Shown here: positions 51,901-57,523 of the stretch, in pieces
Position numbering within the stretch: position 1 is the first letter of the stretch
Layout of the letters: every line of letters begins with the position of its first letter
Source: Manduca sexta
Taxonomy: Eukaryota > Arthropoda > Insecta > Lepidoptera > Sphingidae
Length of the DNA: 64,000 nt
Direction of reading: 5' to 3'
Assembly: GCF_014839805.1 (NCBI RefSeq)
Contig: NC_051123.1
Span: forward strand, 1,470,727 to 1,534,726
The notes under the pieces: model-generated
The model's input: the letters and a program-made list of their open reading frames with translations, nothing else
The model's database searches: none
What the model was told of the DNA's origin: nothing
Position numbers and translations under genes: made by a program

Positions 51901-54900
51901 TATTTTAAGCAAGATTACATTGCTAATTTAATTTCCAGGTCGGCTCCCCAGAAGAGACGAAATTCCACATAGCCATAATAAGCTCTTTCTACGCGTCACA
52001 ACCTGTAGGACAAGAGATACTGCTCAACTTTGCCCGGCACATCGCCACTGCATACACGATAGGCGAACCCATCCACAAGAGACTACTCCAAAACACAGTT
52101 CTACACTTCATACCAAATTTGGACATCCTGTATACAAAAACATTAAAAGATTTCAACGGCACAGATAAATGTTCCACCGAGCCGTTAGAAGAAGAATTCG
52201 GTGACAGTCTATACAATTACATAAGCAATAAGGACTTAAATCCTTTGTCGAATTATACGAGAGAGAGGGCGTTTGTGGAGTTACTTAAGGCGGAGAAATA
52301 TGACATGGTGTTGGAATTAGCGTCGGGTACTGAGGATGTATCATATCCAGAGCTGACGAGGAATATTTATGAGAAATTCGCACGGAAATACCAGGATAAC
52401 AGAACTCCTAGTGATAAATATCAGTGTCTGCCAGCGAATGTCAACCCTATACATGGTGATCTCATAGATGTGTTGTGCGAGAGACTGAACACTATAGTGA
52501 TATCGGTTGGTCTGAGTTGCTGTAAGATGCCCACTGAGGATGAGATCGGTTGGGTTTGGAGGAACAACCTTCGCGGCATCATGAAGTTTGTTGAACAGTT
52601 TAATACAGGTAATACTTTTTATTGAATGGCAAGAGAGTATTTGATCTAAAATTTTAATCTTTATTTTATATTTTGTTTGTTGTTGTTATCTTCTATAAAT
52701 CTGAATTAATTTATATCAATCTATTACGATCACCTTATTATGGCAATTAATCACAAGAAAAAAAAGACCGAAACAATTTTCTATGAGGCTGGGTTTGAAT
52801 AAGGGTAGTCAGAAACTTTTAAAGACCTGTTACTATTTTAGTACATTCGACTTATCGCCATTTTTAATATACAATCCGTATCGGTATTTTCGACCTATCG
52901 TAAAATTTAATCTTTTACAACAGTTTTGTATATGTTTATTTTTGTATTCACAACATTTGAATCGTTTATAAAATCGGTCGCAAGTGTACGCTACAGTACC
53001 TACCATCGTATATTAATAATATTATTTCAAATTTGCGCAGGAGTGGTCGGGTTCGTGAAGAACGAGCAAGAGCAGCCGGTGCGTGAGGCGGTGCTGGCGG
53101 TGCGCGGCGTGCAGCGCCAGTACCGCGTGTCGCGCAACATGGCGCACTTCCGCGTCGCGCTGCCGCCCGCCGAGTACCGCGTCATCGTGCGCGCGCACAA
53201 CTACCACGACGAGGTCACTACACTACATTCTAACCTCACTAGCTAGCGCAGGGAATAGAGCCTTTGTCAATTTACCATCTATACATATTATAAAACAAAG
53301 TCCCCTTTTCTGTCTGTTTGTATGTTATCGATTTTCTCAAAATTTACTGAACGGATTTTTATGAAATTGGTATGGAGATAGTTTGAGATGCTGGGAAGGT
53401 TATAGGCCACTATCTATCCCGGAAAAATATATAACGGGACTTCTATCCCGGACACCTCGTGGGCATAGCCGCGAGCAAAAGCTAATGGACTATATAGTCT
53501 GTTTATATTATGTGATACCTACTGTAATAATTTGTTCTTGGTAAAAAAAGGAACGATATATCTTGCGGCTAGATTCACACCATACATAAAGATTTGTGAC
53601 AGTTATACTTCTCCATACAATACAAAATGAATAAAGCATTCAGACATAACTAATGGTAATTAACAACCAATTTCAATTAACCGTTCTAAGGCTTTATTGA
53701 ATCCATCGTGATAATGAACCAATCAGGACAAATTATTTTTTGACACACTTACAAATGACTTATTTTTATTTGTTTATTCTCGAGATCGGATGGACGGTTA
53801 AGATTGAGGTCGGTTGTTCAAACCGGCTGTTAATGGACTATGGTTGTTTGTACTCCTCTCTCGTGTCTACAACTAACATTTTGAATGTAGATGCTGACGT
53901 GGCGCGTGGTGGACGGCGTGCTGAAGCGCAAGGACATCGTGATGAGGCGCGTCAACACCGACAGCGTCCGCGGCGGACAGTTCGAGGAGATACACGTCGA
54001 AGACAACCCTAATATGATTTATATTACCGGTAAATACCAACATCACTATATAGTATAAAACAAAGTCGCTTTCTCTGTCCCTATGTCCCTTTGTATGCTT
54101 AAATCTTTAAAACTACGCAACGGATTTTGATGCGGTTTTTTTAATAGATAGAGTGATTCAAGAGGAAGGTATATATGTATAATAATAACATCCATTAAAT
54201 AGTCAGCATTGCACTCGTGCGAAGCCTAAAGCCGTAAAATTATAAAAAAATGTTAACTTGCGAAAGCTAAATATATAACACGCCACGCCATTTTCATCAC
54301 TGCCTTCTGACTGAATTTTCCTCACTGCCCTCTGACTGAATTTTCATCACTCACCTCTGACTGAATTTTCCTAACTGCCCTCTGATTAAATTTTCCTCAC
54401 TGCCTTCTGACTGAATTTTCCTCACTGCCCTCTGACTGAATTTTCCTAACTGCCCTCTGATTAAATTTGCCTCACTGCCCTTTGACTGAATTTTCCTCAG
54501 TGCCTTCTGACTGAATTTTCCTCGCTGCCCTCTGACTAAATTTTTCTCACTGCTTTTTGAATTAATTTTCTTTATTGCCCTCTGACTGAATTTTCAAATG
54601 ATTGCGTATAAACTATCAGGATCATACGCTCCCATTGGGTGCGCGCGCATGTCGCGTCATCGGGAGCCAGTGACAAATATTCCCGAAGTAACCCGAGGTT
54701 TCACCCGAAGGTGGCTAAGTCCGTTACACATATATTTATAATTTATTGAATTTTGTAGAAAAATATAGTTGGTCATTTTTAAATTAAGCAAGGCAAAATA
54801 GTTATAAATATTTGGCTAAAAGTTTATTTTCTCTTATTAGATCGATTTTTACTGACTCATTTTAGGAGATTTACGTAAATTTTTACTACAAATATCGCAA

Positions 54901-57523
54901 GACCTGGATATTACGATTGTGTACGAATCTTTTAGTATTATGGGTACTGAATATAGAAACATAGAACTTATACAAATTACAAGACATCCTAGCCAAATCA
55001 AGGCAATATTTAACCATTAAATTCCCCCTTCAGGCCTGGCGCTAGACCACAACAGCGTTCCTCTTCCCAACACGATGGTATCAGTCCGTGAACAGGGCGT
55101 CAAGGCGACCATAGCGACCAACTCCAGCGACCAGAACGGAAGGTTCCTGGTCGCGTTACCCGTCGCTTATAAGGGCAAGGAGGTCCTCATGTCGGCCTCC
55201 GTGGACGGGTACATCACGAAGCAACGGAATATTGTTGTAAGTCTCAATTATAAAATAATATATATGTACTACGTACTAGATTTGGCGTTCCGAACGTTCA
55301 CTATGTTCAACTGAATTAAACTGTCATCCATTCAAACTGATTTTAGTATGGTATCAATATTGTTGCTTGTGGTTGTGTACGGAGTGGCGCTCATAATATA
55401 ACAACGCGATTCGTTGCGACAATAGGGGACCGTCCTGTTTTTGATTTTGTATATTATTCTATATGTAATGGTTAATAATAGGAAAAAGAAACCCTCCTGC
55501 GAAAACTGCATTAAATTGGTTAAAAAATGAGCCAGTTATTCATATTTCAAATATTACTATGTGCCGAAGTGGGCGCGATGTGGGGATATCGCGTCATCTC
55601 TTTCTTTCGCACGCGTCGTAATGTCCGATGACGTCACACGTGGGTATTGCGCCTCTTTTCTGTTTCTTCTTACTTACCCCTTCTACCGAAATTTAAAGTC
55701 TTATATCTTGTTGATTTTTTACCGGATTTAAATAATTCTTTCCGTGTTATAATTTATATAACGTAAATATTTGATAATAATAAAGAACAAAAATGAGTCC
55801 GGTCCCCTATTGCAAACCGGGATGTGAATAAAAAATATTTTTCAAATAAGTAAAATTATTTGTTCGTTATGATATTAGCATATCATACTAAATATACACT
55901 GGCTGAACCCAGAACGTGAATTAACAAATAATTGAATTAACGAATATCAAAACCTAAAAAATATTACCAAAAATAGACCTTATTTCATGCCCATTAAACT
56001 CTCCCTTAAAGGGCCACCTGCATCAATATCAGTTGACAGTCATATGATGGGTTAAGACCGGTATTATTTTATACCGGATATCCACTCAACTCGCCATCAG
56101 ATGCATAAGAGTGACTCGTAGTAGCTATAAAAAAAATTTGTTCACAGATAAACAGCGTGGAGAATCTGACACCCAACGTGTTGTTCAAGCTTGAGAGCGA
56201 CGACTACGTGATGGGCATGCCGCGGCTTGTGTTCGTCATGCTTGCAGGTATTATACAGGGTGGTTTATTATAGGTCTAATTATTGATTCCTAAACGAATT
56301 TCGGCCACGACGGCCATTCTCAACGGAGATCACCAACGCAGGATATGTAGTGCACAAGTGTGTGAGCAATACACAGGTGCTCTGTCTATTCGTTCACTCT
56401 CATAGTCCGGTGAGACGGCAATCCGGAATGAAGGGAGGAAGACCGGGTGCACGACCAAAGGCTTTACTTGCTTTTCGAGGCACGGGGGTATTACACTGCC
56501 AACTTCCTGACTCCCAGCTGCGACTGAGTCATTTTTAAGATGGAAAAATTCACTCACAATTAATTTGGCCCGACCAGGGATTCAAATCCACGACTTAAGC
56601 GCGGTAGTTGCACTCGTACCGTGTACAATTACAACTAAGCCACCAAGGCGGTTGATATAGGTCTACTATACAATTAAGCTGCCACAATCAACACATTCAC
56701 GTGTATAATGTTTCCCAGGCGTGGTGGGCGTGGCGCTGGTGGTGATGGCGGCGTGGTGCTTCAGCTGCCGCGAGCGAGGCCGCGACTCCCGCCGCGAGTA
56801 CCTCTTCACGCAGGTACCCTCCGACGACAAACGCCCGCTCTGCGACGATGCTAACTATGGTAATTATACATACTAATAAAGTAGATCTGTTTGTGTACTA
56901 AGCTTTCTTGGTTAAGGTTAAATTTATTTTTCTTTCAACTGCGAGAACTAATCACTAACTAGACGTGAATTTAAATTCTTTACTTGTCAATACTTGTTTA
57001 GTTACCCAGATTAAAGGTGAAACAAAATGTATGAAAAATGGACCTTAAGCTATAACCTTAAATATAGTAATTAACGGATTTGGTACCAAGTAATCTTGAA
57101 GTCCGAGAAAGGATACAGGCTGTTTCTTTTTTAAATGTAACAAATATTTAATACCACGGGATAAAGAAGTTAGGTTAAAATCTTCTTTACTGTACCGCAG
57201 AACCGCTTATTCTTTGGTTCAGATTTATCCAAGACTGGGTACCTTTCAGGGAGATCCTAGATACTTCTCAGGTAGATGATGTCAGCGAAACGGTACTAAA
57301 AACTAAGCCGCAACGATTCTGTGACATGATAAAAAAATTATGATTTCTTATGTTTACGCGAATTTTATGTTATGTATATGTTAAAATATGGTGAATTTTT
57401 TTAGATATTGTACGAAAACCCTACTACGACGAGGAAGAGTTGGCGCCATCAGAAACAGATTCAGAAGACGACGTGGTGCTTCTAAGGTCTGATCGGGATT
57501 GGAAGAATGGTGAACGGGAATAG
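24543..57523 (+). CDS. CPD: Carboxypeptidase D (silver homologue), 22 exons, 1390 aa
   Basis: A metallocarboxypeptidase of the secretory pathway (trans-Golgi) that removes C-terminal basic residues from processed peptides and receptors. The 22 exons sum to 4173 bases with consistent phases throughout. Order: signal peptide (about 1-20); active-type M14 domain I with zinc ligands H98, E101, H216 and catalytic E305; transthyretin-like domain (about 335-420); domain II with H501, E504, H611 and catalytic E702; transthyretin-like domain (about 732-820); domain III (about 825-1080) in which the equivalent positions are Tyr, Gln, Ala and Gly, hence inactive; transthyretin-like/linker; transmembrane helix about 1298-1319; 71-residue tail with FTQVP and a PYYDEEEL...DSEDDVVLL acidic/dileucine region typical of Golgi sorting. 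Length and domain order match vertebrate and insect CPD. The ATG at 24543 is the first in frame and begins the signal peptide. Confidence 0.97.
27895..28190. mobile_element. Rearranged SINE: tail half on -, head half on +
   Basis: 27895-28065 matches the reverse complement of the SINE 3' body (CTAATACTAAGAGGG, ACGCTGGCCTAATG). From about 28068 the sequence switches to the + strand SINE head (GTCGAGACGAATGTGCAAGTTC, then CTTTAACGGTAAAGGAA). The two halves therefore face away from each other's normal orientation. Confidence 0.7.
28300..28600 (+). mobile_element. Non-LTR element 3' end, ~300 bp (copy 1)
   Basis: Runs from ACTGGTAAGTCTCTCATATG to CTCGTCTCGTCATTCAAAGC then AATAAAAAAT. It matches 47658-47960 over its whole length, including GGGCGGTCGTATCGC and ACTACTGGA(T/C)ATAATGA. 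The A-rich end suggests target-primed reverse transcription. Confidence 0.7.
28964..29130 (+). mobile_element. RTE-type LINE 3'-end fragment with (TGA)n tail
   Basis: Reads [23 protein letters not shown], then after a stop I-W-K-S-L and [12 protein letters not shown], ending in a TGATGATGATGATGA microsatellite tail typical of this clade. Only the C-terminal codons remain. Confidence 0.8.
29131..29470 (-). repeat. Unclassified repeat-like stretch, possibly SINE-related
   Basis: In reverse complement it contains GGTTCGGATTGAGGCAGTGA near the right end, which could be a B-box-like part of a tRNA-derived head, followed by a long non-coding body. A perfect 11-bp stem (ATAGTCCACTT / AAGTGGACTAT) lies at 29211-29242. 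The 171-aa frame on the - strand across this and the LINE end has no family match. Confidence 0.35.
29617..29953 (-). mobile_element. Full-length tRNA-headed SINE with 9-bp target duplication
   Basis: On the - strand the element starts GCGGCGATAGCCTAGTTGGG (A-box) and has GCAGGTTCAAATCCC (B-box) soon after, then a 3' body ending in a short AT tail. TACTACATC is repeated at 29608-29616 and 29954-29962 as the target-site duplication. Confidence 0.85.
31136..31346 (-). repeat. Copy of the 'CACCTGATGGTAAGTGGAG' repeat
   Basis: Reverse orientation; it includes the tail GTGGTAGGATATATTTATAT with CCGCTCGGATAGC, the GTCGACTGTCGAGG core and the head CCACTTACCATCAGGTGCAG. Confidence 0.75.
31537..31840 (+). 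mobile_element. RTE-type LINE, C-terminal ~85 codons of the ORF
   Basis: The frame reads [34 protein letters not shown] and S-R-W-M-Q-A-A, the standard C-terminus of RTE-clade reverse transcriptase proteins. A frameshift after W-R-S-L-G moves the usual Q-W-T-S-C-G-stop ending into another frame. A TGATGATGATG tail follows. This is the best preserved LINE remnant in the window. Confidence 0.85.
32728..32830 (+). repeat. Partial copy of the 'CACCTGATGGTAAGTGGAG' repeat
   Basis: Starts TGCACTTGATAATGAGTGAA, has ATGTCGACTGACGAGATGG and ends at GTTATGCCGGTCAGCC. The 3' part is missing. Confidence 0.55.
32898..33004 (+). repeat. 'AACCGACTTC' repeat running into the CPD exon 2 acceptor
   Basis: Begins AACCGACTTCAAAAAGTAGG and stays alignable to the copy at 1133-1290 up to GATTTTGAAAATTCTTTATT. 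The polypyrimidine tract just before the CCAG acceptor of exon 2 is therefore repeat-derived. Confidence 0.65.
33005..33246 (+). CDS. CPD: CPD exon 2: domain I substrate-binding and third zinc ligand
   Basis: The acceptor is ATCCAG, and the donor AA|GTAATG leaves phase 2. Encodes [11 protein letters not shown] (substrate arginine R172) and SGNLHGG with zinc ligand H216, ending P-Y-D-D-L. Confidence 0.96.
34521..34705 (+). mobile_element. Truncated tRNA-headed SINE
   Basis: The head GCGATAGCTTAGTTGGGTG and B-box GCAGGTTCAAATT are present, then the body to CTTTAACGGTGAAGG. It breaks off at about 34705 before the 3' tail seen in the copy at 35366. Confidence 0.75.
35011..35180 (+). CDS. CPD: CPD exon 3: domain I, cysteine-rich loop
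   Basis: Acceptor TTTCAG. Encodes [10 protein letters not shown] and [10 protein letters not shown]. The donor CAAG|GTCTGT is a weak but GT-containing site; phase 1 matches exon 4. Confidence 0.95.
35366..35661 (+). mobile_element. Full-length tRNA-headed SINE with 11-bp target duplication
   Basis: A-box TAGCCTAGTTG and B-box GCAGGTTCAAAAC lie at the 5' end. The body matches the copy at 29617-29953, and the tail is (ATT)n. AATATTGAAGC is repeated exactly at 35355-35365 and 35662-35672. It lies in CPD intron 3 in sense orientation. Confidence 0.88.
35971..36022. repeat. Dispersed 'GACGTTT...CTTCATGGTCACGG' repeat
   Basis: Same family as 8005-8056. Here it is followed by TTTCAATGTGTAACATTCGC, which also follows the inverted copy at 45100-45200, so the family extends further than the conserved block. 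Confidence 0.6.
36443..36639 (+). CDS. CPD: CPD exon 4: domain I catalytic glutamate
   Basis: Acceptor CCCCAG, donor AAG|GTGAGA, phase 0. Contains G-G-M-Q-D-F-N-Y and [11 protein letters not shown] with catalytic E305, then the start of the transthyretin-like domain ([11 protein letters not shown]). Confidence 0.96.
36663..37040. mobile_element. 378-bp MITE in CPD intron 4 (AATAGGG family)
   Basis: The left end AATAGGGTATTTAACT pairs with the reverse complement of the right end (AATAGGGTATTTGACT). The interior CGCTCCATCTCTTTCTTCCG and GACGTCACATG segments match the related element at 55430-55812. It sits only 23 bp after the exon 4 donor. Confidence 0.75.
38069..38181 (+). CDS. CPD: CPD exon 5: transthyretin-like domain I
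   Basis: Acceptor TTCTAG, donor GG|GTGAGT, phase 2. Encodes H-A-E-I-S-V-R-G-I and [11 protein letters not shown], typical beta strands of the domain after each CPD catalytic unit. Confidence 0.95.
38657..38748 (+). CDS. CPD: CPD exon 6 (long isoform)
   Basis: Acceptor CAACAG, donor GACG|GTAAGT, phase 1, joining exon 7 in frame. Encodes the last strand of transthyretin-like domain I and W-V-N-L-T-V-T-R-R. Confidence 0.93.
38657..38858 (+). CDS. CPD: CPD exon 6 extended: putative one-domain short isoform end
   Basis: Reading past the exon 6 donor stays open for 36 more codons to TGA at 38856-38858, giving a 456-aa protein with domain I only. The extension keeps GC-rich third positions and ends in about 20 hydrophobic residues after H-D-N-A-A, resembling a GPI-anchor signal or a C-terminal membrane anchor. 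ATTAAA follows at 38943. Drosophila silver is known to make short one-domain forms; that this extension is used here is inference. Confidence 0.55.
40892..41090 (+). mobile_element. Helitron-like fragment (5' end)
   Basis: Starts TCTATACTATTATATAATTT, then GTTTGTTTGTTTGAACGCAC and AGCTCCGAAACTAC, like the 5' end of the Helitron at 58496. It is broken by the AACCTACTTC sequence at 40974 and has no CTRR end. Confidence 0.55.
41791..42051. mobile_element. MITE, ATCGACGCTT family, copy 1
   Basis: Left end ATCGACGCTTTAAAGCAATT, right end AAGCATCGAT (inverted). The interior AACGATGCTGAAATATCTGG, followed by CGATT, is shared with copy 2 about 325 bp downstream. Confidence 0.65.
42376..42605. mobile_element. 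MITE, ATCGACGCTT family, copy 2
   Basis: Left end ATCGACGCTTGAATATCTAA and right end reverse complement AACGACGCTTGTGAAGAAAT. It shares GACGCAGAAATATCTGGCGA with copy 1. The copies are diverged, so old. Confidence 0.65.
43432..43638 (+). CDS. CPD: CPD exon 7: start of domain II
   Basis: Acceptor AACAG preceded by a poor pyrimidine tract, donor CCTG|GTAAGT, phase 1. Encodes [13 protein letters not shown] and [12 protein letters not shown], the N-terminal strands of the second carboxypeptidase domain. Confidence 0.93.
44003..44197 (+). CDS. CPD: CPD exon 8: domain II zinc site
   Basis: Acceptor TTATAG, donor GAGG|GTGAGT, phase 1. Encodes V-A-N-M-HGNE with zinc ligands H501 and E504, and [12 protein letters not shown]. 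Confidence 0.96.
44541..44762 (+). repeat. Copy of the 'CACCTGATGGTAAGTGGAG' repeat in CPD intron 8
   Basis: The fullest copy in the window: opening motif, GTCGACTGACGAGAGATGAT, CCTCGACAGTCGACAC, GGACCGGATATAAACAGGC, and the tail CTATCCGGGCGGATAT to CCTACCAACAGC. It ends about 120 bp before exon 9. Confidence 0.78.
44887..44972 (+). CDS. CPD: CPD exon 9: domain II substrate-binding segment
   Basis: Acceptor TTCCAG, donor AAT|GTAAGT, phase 0. Encodes [13 protein letters not shown] with R573. Confidence 0.95.
45100..45200 (-). repeat. Inverted copy of the GACTGCAG repeat family
   Basis: Reads GAAGGCTGCAGTCTTCGAAA then ATGTCGAGAG, the reverse complement of the 8005 block, followed by TTTCAATGTGTAACATTCGC as at 36050. 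Confidence 0.6.
45401..45601 (+). CDS. CPD: CPD exon 10: domain II third zinc ligand
   Basis: Acceptor CCACAG, donor GAT|GTGAGT, phase 0. Encodes [26 protein letters not shown] with H611, and the loop to L-A-H-V-Y-S-D. Confidence 0.96.
45617..45740 (+). pseudogene. Decayed tandem duplicate of CPD exon 10
   Basis: Just 15 bp into intron 10 the sequence repeats the middle of exon 10: TCGCTCTCTATCCCATTC, TTATACGGCGGCGGGCTGGT, CGCAAACCACCCCTACGACG. Many substitutions and indels break the frame (for example the NLHGG codons become N-L-Y-G-G). No flanking splice sites remain. Confidence 0.85.
46199..46284 (+). CDS. CPD: CPD exon 11
   Basis: Acceptor TTACAG, donor GATG|GTATGT, phase 2. Encodes [18 protein letters not shown] and part of W679. 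Confidence 0.94.
46820..46976 (+). CDS. CPD: CPD exon 12: domain II catalytic glutamate
   Basis: Acceptor TCACAG, donor GAACAA|GTGAGC, phase 0. Encodes [12 protein letters not shown] and [11 protein letters not shown] with catalytic E702. Confidence 0.96.
46990..47135 (-). mobile_element. RTE-type LINE 3'-end fragment in reverse, 13 bp after the exon 12 donor
   Basis: Starts with (CAT)n, i.e. the reversed TGA tail, then TCACAGGATGTCCAC and the reverse complement of the C-terminal codons seen at 28964-29130, to ATGAGGTCATCTGTCCACC. Only the 3' end was inserted. Confidence 0.78.
47581..47657 (+). repeat. Left copy of a ~70-bp duplication flanking a LINE end
   Basis: ACCTACCCAG...CATATTCCAC here matches 47971-48039 (ACCTACCCAG...CATATTCCAG) at most positions. 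The right copy is the functional 3' end of intron 12; in this copy the AG is AC. Confidence 0.8.
47658..47970 (+). mobile_element. Non-LTR element 3' end, ~310 bp (copy 2), in CPD intron 12
   Basis: Matches 28300-28600: ACTGGTAGGTCTCTCATATG, GGGCGGTCGTATCGC and a final A-rich tail. It ends about 70 bp before exon 13 and is bracketed by the duplicated intron-end sequence. Confidence 0.75.
48040..48206 (+). CDS. CPD: CPD exon 13: transthyretin-like domain II
   Basis: Acceptor ATTCCAG, donor GG|GTCAGT (non-standard third base), phase 2. Encodes [11 protein letters not shown] and [10 protein letters not shown]. Very GC-rich compared with its introns. Confidence 0.95.
48534..48644 (+). CDS. CPD: CPD exon 14
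   Basis: Acceptor CGTTAG, donor CG|GTAAGT, phase 2. Encodes [12 protein letters not shown] and the linker to domain III. Confidence 0.95.
48645..51224. other. CPD intron 14 (2.6 kb)
   Basis: AT-rich; the only clear feature is the LINE end at 50256-50460. No coding block was recognised. Confidence 0.7.
50256..50460 (-). mobile_element. RTE/BovB-like LINE 3'-end fragment in reverse
   Basis: Opens with (CAT)n at its + strand left side. In reverse complement it encodes a C-terminal reverse-transcriptase pattern: [23 protein letters not shown], then the frame ends soon after. It belongs to a different subfamily from the 28964 fragment. Confidence 0.7.
51225..51381 (+). CDS. CPD: CPD exon 15: start of domain III
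   Basis: Acceptor CTACAG, donor CAG|GTAGGA, phase 0. Encodes [11 protein letters not shown] and Y-P-D-I-A-E-F. Confidence 0.94.
51478..51612 (+). repeat. ~130-bp repeat, copy in CPD intron 15
   Basis: From TTTTTCTTTCAACTGCGAGA to GGACCTTGAGGTATCGCCTT; nearly identical to 56924-57060 in intron 21, same strand. Confidence 0.8.
51939..52608 (+). CDS. CPD: CPD exon 16: inactive carboxypeptidase-like domain III
   Basis: Acceptor TTCCAG, donor ACAG|GTAATA, phase 1. This single 670-bp exon replaces what takes several exons in domains I and II. The zinc motif position reads F-Y-A-S-Q in place of M-H-G-D-E, the NLHGG position reads E-L-A-S-G, and the catalytic site reads V-G-L-S-C-C-K. Vertebrate and fly CPD also have a third domain without catalytic residues, thought to act in binding or folding. 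Confidence 0.96.
53041..53213 (+). CDS. CPD: CPD exon 17: transthyretin-like domain III
   Basis: Acceptor TGCGCAG; the donor GAG|GTCACT is weak but is the only site that keeps phase 0 with exon 18. Extremely GC-rich. Encodes V-V-G-F-V-K-N and [10 protein letters not shown]. Confidence 0.9.
53278..53485 (+). mobile_element. 208-bp mini-Helitron in CPD intron 17
   Basis: 5' end TCTATACATATTATAAAACA preceded by A; 3' end AGCCGCGAGCAAAAG then CTAA followed by T. This fits Helitron insertion between A and T with TC...CTRR ends. The interior GGTATGGAGATAGTTTGAGA is shared with the Helitron at 58496-59645. Confidence 0.75.
53891..54029 (+). CDS. CPD: CPD exon 18
   Basis: Acceptor ATGTAG, donor ACCG|GTAAAT, phase 1. 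Encodes [12 protein letters not shown] and M-I-Y-I-T; GC-rich third positions. Confidence 0.92.
54034..54180 (+). repeat. Helitron-related fragment
   Basis: ATAGTATAAAACAAAGTCGC and ACGCAACGGATTTTGATGCG resemble the 5' half of the mini-Helitron at 53278, but no CTRR terminus was found. Confidence 0.45.
54291..54590 (+). repeat. Minisatellite, 12 units of 25 bp
   Basis: Twelve consecutive 25-bp units, consensus TTTTCCTCACTGCCCTCTGA plus CTGAA, without spacers. Units carrying CCTAACTGCCCTCTGATTAA recur three units apart, a sign of a 75-bp higher-order duplication. Lies in CPD intron 18. Confidence 0.92.
55034..55236 (+). CDS. CPD: CPD exon 19
   Basis: Acceptor CTTCAG, donor GTT|GTAAGT, phase 0. 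Encodes [14 protein letters not shown] and N-G-R-F-L-V-A-L-P, another beta-rich transthyretin/carboxypeptidase-regulatory-like segment before the membrane anchor. Confidence 0.94.
55430..55812. mobile_element. 383-bp MITE in CPD intron 19 (AATAGGGGACCG ends)
   Basis: Left end CAATAGGGGACCG; right end CGGTCCCCTATTG, an exact 13-bp inverted repeat. The interior GATATCGCGTCATCTCTTTC and GATGACGTCACACG match the element at 36663-37040. Confidence 0.8.
56148..56247 (+). CDS. CPD: CPD exon 20: juxtamembrane segment and start of the TM helix
   Basis: Acceptor TCACAG, donor GCAG|GTATTA, phase 1. Ends in R-L-V-F-V-M-L-A, the first half of the transmembrane helix. Confidence 0.95.
56279..56656 (-). 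mobile_element. Second SINE family, 378 bp, 10-bp target duplication, in CPD intron 20
   Basis: On the - strand it starts with CCGCCTTGGTGGCTTAGTTG (A-box) and has GTGGATTTGAATCCCTGG (B-box), i.e. a tRNA-derived head, then a non-coding body. TATAGGTCTA flanks it at 56269-56278 and 56657-56666. Its body is unrelated to the SINEs at 29617 and 35366. Confidence 0.85.
56719..56859 (+). CDS. CPD: CPD exon 21: TM helix end and proximal cytosolic tail
   Basis: Acceptor TCCCAG, donor TATG|GTAATT, phase 1. Encodes [15 protein letters not shown], then a basic stop-transfer and [10 protein letters not shown], ending D-A-N-Y. Reading through the donor would add G-N-Y-T-Y and stop. Confidence 0.95.
56924..57060 (+). 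repeat. ~130-bp repeat, copy in CPD intron 21
   Basis: Same sequence as 51478-51612, with one insertion and a handful of substitutions. Confidence 0.8.
57405..57523 (+). CDS. CPD: CPD exon 22: distal cytosolic tail and stop
   Basis: Acceptor TTTTAG, stop TAG at 57521-57523. Encodes [20 protein letters not shown] and ends G-E-R-E, i.e. an acidic cluster with possible CK2 sites next to a dileucine, the kind of signal that recycles CPD to the trans-Golgi. Confidence 0.95.

Noticed and set aside
54291..54590. Regular short repeats as a CRISPR array
   Set aside because: Units are directly adjacent with no spacers, in an intron of an animal gene; this is a minisatellite.
56330..56557. Open frames on both strands
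   Set aside because: They are the body of the SINE at 56279-56656, not genes.
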